NCBI GenBank assembly: GCA_964016985.1
Contig: OZ024827.1
Location: 61,706,681-61,770,680 of the forward strand
Source of the DNA: Anodontia alba
Lineage: Eukaryota > Mollusca > Bivalvia > Lucinida > Lucinidae
Direction: 5' to 3'
Length of the DNA stretch: 64,000 bases
Part shown: in pieces, positions 51,681 through 60,506 of the stretch
Position numbering within the stretch: position 1 is the stretch's first letter
Layout: every line of letters begins with the position of its first letter
Made by a program: the position numbers and the translations under genes
Notes under the pieces: model-generated
Database searches by the model: none
What the model was told of the DNA's origin: nothing
Seen by the model: only the letters and a program-made list of their open reading frames with translations

Positions 51681-51758
<78 letters not shown>
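51637..51758. repeat. (TTG)n plus (TG)n compound microsatellite
   Basis: TTGTTG repeats to ~51683, then a ~75-bp TG run. His/Thr/Gln-rich ORFs are artefacts. Confidence 0.95.
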
Positions 51759-51759
<1 letters not shown>

Positions 51760-52141
51760 GCAAGCGTGCGTGCGTGTGGTATGTTGTAGTTTTTCATTTG
51801 CTTCAAATGACATGGGGACGCATAATAATTGAGCCGCAACGTCAGGAATGGTACATTCGAGCGGGCCGAGAAAAATATCAGATCAGCCTTCGCATTTGCT
51901 CAGTCCACTCAGAATCTTCACTGGGCGTTTCGAATGAGTATCCAAAACAAGTTTTTTCCTGGAGAAATAAGAAAAAAACATTATGTTGACACCACTTTTT
52001 ATTTGGAGCAACGGTATATTCTGGTACAGTATAAGGCTGGCACGATTAATCGGATAATCGATTAATTGATCGATAAATTCTACAAAAATGATTATCATCA
52101 AAGATTTGAACAATCTATCATTTGATTTCTGTGTCTGTTAC
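51759..52141. other. Worn GCTGATC element; hairpin near 52050
   Basis: 51838-51930 has GATCAGCCTTCGCATTTGC ... CTTCACTGGGCG of the GCAGGCTGATC group. GATTAATCGGATAATCGATTAATTGATCG at 52044-52072 is locally self-complementary. Confidence 0.35.
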
Positions 52142-52380
52142 TTACTACATTTACCCTCAGTATTCAGACACCTCAACTCCTTACCATACTTTATCTAAAA
52201 GTTGAACAAGTACAATTTACTACCCACTATTGTGTCTAAAATAGCAGGATTAGTGGTAAACAGTATAGACCCTGATGAGACGCCGCATTTGCGGCGTCTC
52301 ATCTGGGTCTACGTCTACACTGTGTGCTAAAGCCTATTCGACCGAATACATGTACATACAATAAAATATAACATACGGTA
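52142..52380. mobile_element. Core-1 MITE, ACCCTCAGTATTCAGAC frame
   Basis: Left ACATTTACCCTCAGTATTCA; right CGACCGAATACATGTACATA (worn). Core 1 is at 52257-52328 with apex GACGCCGCATTTGCGGCGTC. Confidence 0.6.
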
Positions 52381-52776
52381 TATGTGTCATATGGCAGGAC
52401 TGATAATCGATTATCTTTTCAGTTCTGATTAGCCAGGTTCAGTACAGTATGAACGGTTCATTCGGCACTGAGTTGTGACAGACTTGTTCCCGCCCCATCC
52501 CCCAAAATTGTATTCATTCCCCTTTAGATAAATGGATACACCTCCAAGGGAGATCTTGCCGACAAGCAAATATTTGCCCCTTTTCTGAAAGTAAAGCTAG
52601 CCTCTCTGCCCCATTGAGAAGAGACTTATATACCAAGGAAACAAATATATTCTGCAGGTATGGTCTACCTTTAAAAAGGGAGGCAGACCTGTCAGCTTAG
52701 AGTGTTGTCTCTTTGAGGTGTAGCCAGTTATCTTAAGAAAAATGGACACATTCTCAGGAGAGGCAATTCTGCCAAT
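52381..52776. other. No gene; GACAATTC-type remnants
   Basis: TAAATGGATACACCTCCAAG ... AGGCAATTCTGCCAATT carries pieces of the AAAGGAAAGAATTTGC family, without a clear hairpin. Confidence 0.35.
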
Positions 52777-52903
52777 TTTTGGATCGATTGTTTACAATCG
52801 AGCCATAGTATACAAACGCCAAAATTTCCTTCAGGTAGTTGTCCACGTGAATATCATTGACCAATGTAATCAAACCGCGCGTTAGACGAAATCCAGGTAT
52901 CGG

Positions 52904-53010
52904 CCCAGCTAGCATTCTACGTAAATCTACATCGGGCCGTCATCGGCCCGTCAGCTGCCCTGACGGGCCGATGACGGCCCGATATAGATTTACGTAGAAT
53001 GCTGACTGGG
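52904..53010. mobile_element. 107-bp GGGCCG hairpin element, copy 3 (nested)
   Basis: CCCAGCTAGCATTCTACGTA ... GGGCCGTCATCGGCCCGTCA ... TACGTAGAATGCTGACTGGG. It is flanked by GG on both sides. In the uninterrupted relatives the site has one GG (ACGGTTAT), consistent with a 2-bp duplication. Confidence 0.9.
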
Positions 53011-53184
53011 GGTTATGTATAGTCGCTCTATTCTTGTGGCTGTGACGTCAGAGTGCTGTTGATAGAGGGTTATCAGTAAAACCTGAACTGGGATAATTAG
53101 GACGTTTGCAAGCAGTGCAGTCCCAGATCCGATGCTACAGAAAGCGGCGTCTGATTAGGGTCAGCACTATTTGCTTAAATAACA

Positions 53185-53428
53185 GGGCCCAGTTGTTCAA
53201 AGCTAACGATGTCGTTAGTTAACGATTCGTTAAAATTTACATCGAGTGATACACAAATATGCTGAAATTTTTTGCTGAAAAAATGTGAGTAGCTTTTGCT
53301 GTGCAAAAGATACTCACATTTTTTCAGCAAAAAATATAAGAATTTTGTATATTGAATCAGCTAAAATAGTTAACGAAATGACCCTTAACGAGCTCGTTAA
53401 GCTAACGACGCTTTGAACAACTTGGCCC
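53185..53428 (+). mobile_element. GGGCCCAGTTGTTC MITE (nested)
   Basis: 244 bp, ends GGGCCCAGTTGTTCAAAGC / GCTTTGAACAACTTGGCCC. The inner hairpin is TGAGTAGCTTTTGC / GCAAAAGATACTCA. Confidence 0.85.
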
Positions 53429-53553
53429 TGGAAGTTAAGGGGTAATGGAAACGGTCTCAAGTCCTCGTTCAGGACCATTTTCCCAAGCCCACACTCTGAG
53501 ACAATTGCCGACCATTGCTGTCAGTACTTTGATTGTGCTGTCAGTGCTTTGAT

Positions 53554-53885
53554 TGTCCTGCCTTCGGAAGACGGGTCTACTTTAAGAGGAAAAATAGTAC
53601 TACACAGGGGAGCAGATAAATCCTTTCGTTTTCGAGTAGACCCCCTTTAAAAAAAGATCTCCGTGTGCATGAAAACAAGTAGGAAGTCACAAAATGAATT
53701 TAACAAGGATGACGGAAAGTCTATCACGTGTGGCCTTATCCTTTATCGCCAATCATGCTGGGAAAAATCGGCGAAGGAGACAATATGCATGAAATGTCAA
53801 AGCCTATGTTCAATATAAAATTAGGAAGAATATCATCGATTTGTCATCTGCTGAATCTGCCCAGAGAGTGGAAAAGGTCAAACAC
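53554..53885. mobile_element. Worn AAAGGAAAG element and half core-3 element
   Basis: 53570-53660: GGGTCTACTTTAAGAGGAAA ... CCTTTCGTTTTCGAGTAGAC. 53750-53885: right half of a core-3 MITE (GAGACAATATGCATGAAATG ... TTTGTCATCTGCTGAATC ... GCCCAGAGAGTGGAAAAGG). Confidence 0.5.
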
Positions 53886-54143
53886 CTCTGCAAAATATTT
53901 GAATTGATTTTTATGAAACTAGTCAGCATTGTTCGCTGGGAACGTCAGTTCTCAATCTTAATCACAATATCAAAGTATCATGCGTGCACACCCTCACAGT
54001 GGGACATTGATGGCTTTGAATGTGTTTTGGTGTCATTGGTCATTGTACTGAGGACGGCCCATTGCCAAAAAAAAAAAAAAAAATGGACCTTTTTAGCAAT
54101 TGCATTACATAACCCAAGATAAGGTTGTATCCGGATAATGATT
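53886..54143. other. No gene seen
   Basis: Intronic, with an A-run at 54067-54082. Confidence 0.4.
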
Positions 54144-54253
54144 TTCATATTTCTCCATGAAAACATATGTTTTGGGAACTCATTAGAAGCGCCTCGGCGA
54201 GGCGCTTCTGTTGAGTACCCATAGCATATGTGTTCATGGAGAGATAAGAAAAC
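54144..54253. mobile_element. Core-4 palindrome
   Basis: TTTCTCCATGAAAACATATG / CATATGTGTTCATGGAGAGA arms around ACTCATTAGAAGCGCCTC / GAGGCGCTTCTGTTGAGTAC. Confidence 0.7.
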
Positions 54254-55014
54254 AATAGATGATTCCTAAAGGGGATGAATGCCACCGCAACTGCCAATTT
54301 AGCTTTGTAGATTTATTATTCTGAACAAAAAGCAAAAGAAATATAAAAAAAATGTTATAAGTAAGTAAATCAAGGATATATACCTCTAGCATATAAATGA
54401 TCAGCAATCTGTGTCCTTTATGCACATGCCCTTTGCTACAAGATTCAAATCATTATCTTGAAAACTTTAGAAGTTACGGAGATACGAATTCTATTTTGCC
54501 ATATGTATAAAGCAAATTTTCTAAGTAAATCCAGGGTGTATAACTCTAGCAATAAAAAACTGATAAGTGGTCTGTGATAAGTGATACAATTGATTTGTGT
54601 GCGTGTGTGCGTGTGTGTGTGTGTGTTTAACGACACGTCAACCCTTGTAGGTCATTTTGTGTCGTCTAATGTGAAGATACAAAACCTACTGTACCGTGTA
54701 TATAAGGCCATATTTCTAAGTAAATCAAGGGAATGTAGCTCTAGCAATAAAGAAAAAATAATCAGAGTTTTGTGACCTTTGTGCACATGGTCTGTCTATA
54801 TTCTTATTAGGGAGCAAGTTTCATAGCATTATCTTGAAACGGTAGGAGGAGTTGCGGAGACACGAACCCTATAATGCCATGTGTATTATTATTTTGATAG
54901 AAATAAAGGAGTAAATAAAGGAGCTGTAACCCTAAGACGTTGCAACTTATTTCTGCATTTGTCAAGATTGTTATACTGATGCACTGATTTGCCGATAAAC
55001 AGAAAGGGGAGATT
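54254..55014. repeat. Degenerate tandem (~160-195 bp) with an inserted GT tract
   Basis: AAGTAAATCAAGG recurs near 54361, 54524 and 54718, and TCTAGCAATAAA-type and ATTATCTTGAAA blocks recur beside it. A (GTGTGCGT) tract at about 54596-54627 interrupts one unit. Confidence 0.55.
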
Positions 55015-55247
55015 TTAACCCTTAAACTGCCAATCACAACAACTGTTGTCTGCTTTGTCATCTGCTTGTGATTTCTGCAAACAGTGTGGAGCCAGATCAG
55101 ACTGCTCCTTTAGGAGCAGTCTGATCTGGGTCCACACTGTTTGCCTGTATGCAAAAATAGGTTTGAAAAGTTTGCAAGAATATTCAGCAGACAACATAAA
55201 CAGACGACATTTTTAGATGCAGGTCTCCTTGGCATTTTAAGGATTAA
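55015..55247. mobile_element. TTAA-flanked MITE with core-1 hairpin
   Basis: 233 bp. TTAA at 55015-55018 and 55244-55247. Ends CCCTTAAACTGCCA / TGGCATTTTAAGGA. Core 1 is at 55078-55144 with apex CTGCTCCTTTAGGAGCAG, as in 1318-1562. Confidence 0.75.
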
Positions 55248-55734
55248 CTTGTTCTTTAGTACTTATGAATTGTCGAAAAGACAGGATAAGTGTGTGGATG
55301 TTGGACATGGGTAATTGGCGTCTGTCTCATTAATCATCAGAAGATTTTGCAAACTGATCTTGCCTTGGCAGATTTTAGTTGAACCTTTCAAGATAAAAGG
55401 GACGTTATGACAGATGCAACAAGTGTCTGTCCAGATCCTGTGCATAACATGCGCAAGAAAATATTAATAAAGAGGCATTAACATAAAATATTTTGCTTAT
55501 TTACCATAGGGATTGTTCTTAAAGTCTTGGAGCAAATTCTTATCTTTAAGAGTAGTCCTTATTTTGGAAGCGAATCTCGGCATAGTTTTCAAGATTTTTC
55601 CTGGATGTGCGTAAAAGATAATCCCGTTTTGGCTACACCAGTAGTGCAGCTATTATTGCTAAGTCTGATACTCAGATTACTGTGTGGTAAAGCTACTTCG
55701 GTAATTCAGTGGCATAAATTGCTCGCCATAAACC
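55248..55734. other. No gene; half AAAGGAAAG-type arm
   Basis: GGAGCAAATTCTTATCTTTA AGAGTAGTCC at 55528-55560 is a single arm. The 142-codon ORF from 55527 runs from this arm into the next repeat and is not a gene. Confidence 0.4.
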
Positions 55735-56884
55735 TTGACTTCTATGGATGTTGTCAACCTGAGCCCTTTGGCTTACTTATGCAACATTTTCAAACATCTT
55801 CTCCTCTGAAACCACTGAGCCGATTGAAGTCTAAATTTCATGTAGAGCCTTCCTTGGATGGGGGAACGCAAGTTTGTTCAATTGGTCCAGGTCACATGAC
55901 CAAGATGGCCGCCATGACCATATATGGTAAAACCCTTCAAAAAGAGAACCTATGAGCCAGTCGCCTTGAAACTTGGTATGTAGCATTGGGGGCTTAGGCC
56001 CATTATAGTTTGTTCAAAGGATGACTCTGGGTTGACCTTGACCTATTTTACGCCAAATTCGGTCACCTATGCTTTTGTCAGGGAAAAAGTCGAAATTGTT
56101 AATTTTAGAAAACTATTGTTCCCTGTGAACTTAAAGTTGATATATGCAATCAGCTAAATGAGTAAATGAAGCTACATGGGTACCAAAGGTCAAGATCACT
56201 CATTGACCTTGGTCAAAGCTACTCAGATATACAAAATTAAAACGTTAACAAATGTTACAGTTTCATACAAGTTTACCTGCATATTTTCATTCACATTTAC
56301 GTCCAAGTTGCTCATAACTTTGATAGCTTTTATGCTACAAAGTTGAAATTTGGTATGATATTTACCCAGTCCAAGACCTTAGACTTCATGGTAGAGTTGC
56401 CCCTGACCGGGGCCAGGAAGCAGAATGTATAACAGGTCATATTGAACACATGCAAAAAGGCAGTAGAATCATAAGTCTTGTACCATTACTTGCACTAGAA
56501 AGTTAGAAATCGGGTATAATGATCACAGATGAAATAGTTTATACAGAGACCAGGGTTTGGAAACTGGAACATGCTAGGGGTGGGGCTGTGGGGTTGGGCC
56601 AAAGGAAACAGCCATATGGGCAAGGCCATAGGGCGGGGTATCTGTTTACTTTGGACACATGTCTAGTTTTCGTATATATATATCTTTACAACCACAAAAG
56701 TTTTCGTATATGTATATCTTTACAACCACAAAAGTTTTCGTATATGTATATCTTTACAACCACATACCACCAAGAACATTAACGGTCCTTGGGATATTCT
56801 ATCGTGCCCTTCAAATTCATTTCAATATACACTCAGCACTCAGGTGAGTGGTTTAGGACCATTGGTCCTCTGGTTACGTCTTGT
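55735..56884 (+). mobile_element. AAGATGGCCGCC / CAGGTGAGC repeat, third copy
   Basis: ACATCTTCTCCTCTGAAACC ... ACCAAGATGGCCGCCATGAC ... CATATATGGTAAAAC ... ACTCAGGTGAGTGG ... CCATTGGTCCTCTGG...TCTTGTT at the 3' end. The middle differs from the other two copies. A three-unit 34-bp tandem (GTTTTCGTATATGTATATCT TTACAACCACAAAA) sits at 56676-56765. Confidence 0.65.
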
Positions 56885-56965
56885 TTGTCTCTGCTGCCGT
56901 GGGAAAAAATCATATTTTCTCAAAGCTGTTTTGATATGGAATTTTAATGCATTTATGCTGTTTTA

Positions 56966-57213
56966 CGCTTAACATGCTGAGTAAAATATTCAGCAGATGA
57001 CATTTTGAAATATGTTTTTATTTTTATGTCATTATTATTATTTTTTTTTATTTATTTTTTATTTATTTATTTTTTTTTTTTTTTTTCATTTCATGCAAGC
57101 TGTCTCTTTTGGAGACAATTTGCAAGAAATATCAAGGTATATTTTCGGGGAAAAATAAGAAAATATCATCAGTTTGTCATCTGCAGAATTTGCCTGGACA
57201 GTGCTAAACGTTA
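56966..57213. mobile_element. Core-3 MITE with T-run
   Basis: GCTTAACATGCTGAGTAAAA ... CAGCAGATGACATTTTG ... (T-rich) ... GTCTCTTTTGGAGAC ... GTCATCTGCAGAATTTGCC ... CAGTGCTAAACG. The left core arm is replaced by a TTTA/T-rich run. Confidence 0.55.
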
Positions 57214-57551
57214 GTATGTGTATTGCATAAAACTGCTGACGCTTTTGTACTGTAGAAATTGAGTGCATCCATACATATCAATAGATGTATATTGCACAAA
57301 TGTTCTATTTTAACAGCTATTACATGGCGTTATTGACAATCTTTTATCCTTTCATAATATTTTGTCATGACGTACACGTGAAGCAAAACAAGTTTAGTTA
57401 TATTTGATGTTCGAAATCTTGAGGCTTTGATCAAAAATGTTAAAAAGGATGTCCTGGAAGAAATGCAATTACAGAACATATCAGTGGCGTAGACAGAACG
57501 GAATTATTTTTACGCACACCCAGGAAATATCTTGAAAACTATGCCTAGAAT
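57214..57551. other. No gene seen
   Basis: Unique intronic sequence. Confidence 0.4.
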
Positions 57552-57655
57552 CGCTTCCAAAATAGGGGCTACTCTTAAGGAAAATAATTTGCTCCCCTGG
57601 GAGCAAATTCTTTCCTTTAAGAGCAGCCCCTATGGAAACGAAGCAAAATATTTTA
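57552..57655. mobile_element. AAAGGAAAGAATTTGCTCC-type hairpin
   Basis: CGCTTCCAAAATAGGGGCTA CTCTTAAGGAAAATAATTTG CTCCCC / GGGGAGCAAATT-type ... CCTTTAAGAGCAGCCCCTA TGGAAACGAAG: long near-perfect palindrome. Confidence 0.65.
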
Positions 57656-57944
57656 TATTAATACCACTTTATCATAATATTTTCTTACGCATGTTACGCA
57701 CTGGCGTTACGCATTTGCGTAATGTTCGCTACGCCCATGCATAGCTAACCAATTACCAAAGTCGTTGTGTTTGAGGTAGGGGTTGGATCTATCCCCAGCA
57801 TGTCATATTTAAACAAAAATAGCACCAGACTCCTTTTTTCGTGGTACTGAGCGTAAGAAACGTGAAGACCAAGACTGGATCCTATGTGTCAGCGAAACTT
57901 ACAGCAAGCAATTTGCGCTGGCTACCACCACAGTACGTGTATAT

Positions 57945-58120
57945 CGTATAAACACTAAGTATTGGGATAGAAAAGCGTGAGCAAACAGTGTAGACCCTGA
58001 TCAGACGCGGCAGTACGCGGCGTCTGATCAGGGTTACACTGTTTGGCATTCACACAGCAGTTATTAGCTATAACATCAGATGGGAAAATGGACTTGCTTA
58101 AATCATAGGACAAGTATGGT
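57945..58120. mobile_element. Core-1 element, CTAAGTATTGGGA frame
   Basis: CACTAAGTATTGGGATAG at the left. Core 1 is at 57980-58045 with apex GACGCGGCAGTACGCGGCGTC. The right end is worn. Confidence 0.55.
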
Positions 58121-58559
58121 ATGAAATTATGATGCTCCAGTCTTTAGGATGCATATGATACTATATATATAATTGTGGGAAAATTGCGAACAAGGATAGC
58201 CGATATTATACAGTATCCAATTTCTGTGTAAGCTGGCAACGAAAGCCCTGAGCAGGCTTCGTGAATGCATAATCTGAGGTCTTTATTGCCCGCATGATAT
58301 ATAAGGAGCCTTTTCACGCGTTGCGCACTTTATAATGTATTCATATACTTACGTTCCTATTTCATTTTGTTTGAAAACAGATGTCTATTCAAGAATCCTA
58401 GTTCTGGTACCACGTACGAATTAATGTTGACGATTTACCTCCCATTTCACTAGTCTTGAATGACCGACCCTGTCCACCAGTTCTCTTATGACCCACCCCG
58501 TGGTATCTGATGCCACGGTCTACTATACTTTGCCACTCATCATACAGTTATGTAATATC
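58121..58559. other. No gene; worn GCGAAGG segment
   Basis: 58228-58320 resembles the 19090/27118 family (GGCAACGAAAGCCCTGAGC ... TCACGCGTTGCGCA). The rest is unique. Confidence 0.35.
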
Positions 58560-58964
58560 AAAGCACTGACAGCACTAATGGATCGATTGTCTCTGTGTGT
58601 AGGCTGGAAAAATTGTCCTGAACGGGAACGTAAGACTGTATCATTTAATACTTAACATCCAGTAATTTAAGCAAACAGTGCAGACCCTGATCAGACGCCG
58701 CGTTGTGCGGTGTCTGATCTGGGTCTGCACTATTTGCCAGTGTCCCAAATGTCCCAGTCAAATTTTACAGATAACCGTCTATCAACAGCACTGTGACGTC
58801 GCAGCGACAAGAATAGCACGGCTATAAATAACCGTTACCTGGATTTTGTCTAACGCGCGGTTTGAATACATTGGTCAATGATAATCACGTGGACAACTAT
58901 CTGAAGGAAAATTTGGCGTTTGCATACTCTGACTTGATTGTAAACATTAGACCCAAAAATGGGT
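58560..58964 (+). mobile_element. ~400-bp element (CGATTGTCTCTG type), copy 3
   Basis: Direct relative of 34819-35214. Core 1 is at 58672-58738. It keeps CTGTGACGTCGCAGCGACAA, GGCTATAAATAACCG and GGTCAATGATAATCACGTGG. It ends 163 bp before ANKAR exon 4. Confidence 0.65.
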
Positions 58965-59126
58965 TTTCTCATTGAAACAAGATTCCGGTTTTCGTTCTTT
59001 TATGTATTATTTATTTCCAAGGTCAACGTTTATATAATTTATTTGTTTTAAATTTTGTTCCAAGTTAGTGTTGAAAAAAAAAAATGATTCCGATTACCTA
59101 ATAATTATTACACGTTATACTTTCAG

Positions 59127-59274
59127 GGGTACCAGCCGCTATTGTAGCTATCAATGCAGTTGACCTTCTGACCCGGTTGCTGTTATCACCTACAGAACAG
59201 GTGAGAGGTTGTGCGGCCATAGCTCTTGGATATCTATCTTACAACCATTCTGCAGAACGACAGTTACTTAACAG
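59127..59274 (+). CDS. ANKAR-like protein, coding exon 4 (armadillo repeat)
   Basis: Acceptor GTTATACTTTCAG at 59126/59127 and donor AACAG|GTATGT at 59274/59275. The exon is 148 bp, enters in phase 1 (completing a Gly codon) and leaves in phase 2. It encodes VPAAIVAINAVDLLTRLLLS then PTEQVRGCAAIALGYLSYNH and SAERQLLN. The VRGCAAIALGYLSYN segment is a textbook ARM helix 3. The cumulative coding length to here is 2138 nt (712 codons plus 2 nt). The gene continues beyond 64000. Confidence 0.85.
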
Positions 59275-59848
59275 GTATGTTTGTTTTTACTCTGTCACCC
59301 CTGATTTTTTTTAAGTAGACCCTTTCGTACACATTACAATGTTTTTTTGTTTTTTTTTTTGTTTTTTTTTTGTTGTTGTTTTTTTTTGGGGGGTTATTTT
59401 TTTTTGTATCTTCGGTTCTGTTTTATGCTCTTTCAAATGACGTCAATAAGTTTTGCGATGTTATGTCATCTACATGCGTCGCGCGGCGTGATAGCGTTCT
59501 AAAGTAAATATTTCCTCCCGGGAATTAGAAATTATATTTCCTGCAGATATTACTGAAAATAGCTTCAGATATGTAATATGTTTGTTTTAACCCTTTCACC
59601 CCTGAGTTTCCGAAGTGGCTATTAGAACAATAGCTCATCTAGATATCGTTTGGATAAATTCTAAATATTGCCGCGCACCCGAGTTGCATATTGATCAGAT
59701 ATGATCGAGTTATTTAATTAGTGATAGAAATGAATAGAGACATATAGAGATATACATTCATAAATCTGTTGTGCACAGGTCGAAGAATCTTGTTGAAGCT
59801 TATGTGACACAAGAGGACATTATAATTTTTATAGCCCCCGCCCTCCCC

Positions 59849-59880
<32 letters not shown>

Positions 59881-59939
59881 AACCCCGCGCGAAATGTTTG
59901 GGGTGTATACTGTTTTCACGTTGCCTGTCCATATGTCCA
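59275..59939. other. Start of ANKAR-like intron 4; low complexity
   Basis: T/G-rich stretch at 59340-59405 and a C-run followed by (CA)n at 59846-59882. No exon is seen before the window ends. Confidence 0.45.
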
Positions 59940-60506
59940 GCCGTTCGTCCGTTATGTTTTGGTTTCTGCTTCTTATTTTGCTAAATAATCTCATGAATCT
60001 TTGCATATTTTGCATAAATATTGATATTGATGAGGTATTGCCATTAGACATAAATAAAGGGCCAAGGGTTAATTCATTTAGAGTAATTTCCGTTTGTAAT
60101 TCTGCTTCTTACCTTGTAAATAATTTTAGGAATCTTTTCATATATTTCACATATATAGCAAGATATGCTAAATAATTTCAGAAATATTTTCATATTTTGC
60201 AGATGAGTGTTGCTGTTAGACAAAAATAATGACCTAGGGATTAATTCCTTTAGAGTTTCCTTTGTAATTCTTGAAAAGGCGTTTTGATTTCCGCTTCTTA
60301 CCTTGCTAAATAATGTCAGGAATCTTTTCATATTTTGCATAAACATTGATATTGATGAGGTGTTAAACAAAACTAAAGGCCTAGGGGTTAATTCCTTTAG
60401 AGATTTCCCTTTGTAATTCTGTAAAAGGCATGTTAGTCTCTACTTCTTGTCTTGCTAAACAACTTTAGGAAACTTTTTATATCTTGCATAAATGTTTATG
60501 CTCTGC

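Larger units (their letters stand above)
52777..53553 (-). mobile_element. ~400-bp element (CGATTGTCTCTG type), copy 2, with two nested insertions
   Basis: Reverse copy of 34819-35214 and 58560-58964, from GGATCGATTGTTTACAATCG to CAGTACTTTGATTGTGCTGT. It is enlarged by the 107-bp hairpin (52904-53010) and the GGGCCCAGTTG MITE (53185-53428). It carries its own core 1 at 53111-53175. Confidence 0.7.
44765..59126 (+). other. ANKAR-like intron 3
   Basis: A 14,362-bp GT-AG intron. The protein reads on smoothly (HTRAG|VPAAIVAINAV), so no missing exon is suspected. Confidence 0.7.

Noticed and set aside
51555..51989. ORFs over the compound microsatellite
   Set aside because: Poly-Cys/Val or Thr/His/Gln runs caused by TG and TTG repeats.
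55527..55955. 142-codon ORF as a gene
   Set aside because: It starts in one repeat arm and runs into the AAGATGGCCGCC repeat, so it is a translation of mobile DNA.
59771..60175. 134-codon ORF after ANKAR exon 4
   Set aside because: It runs through the C-run/(CA)n tract and the tandem array, with no splice context in phase with exon 4.
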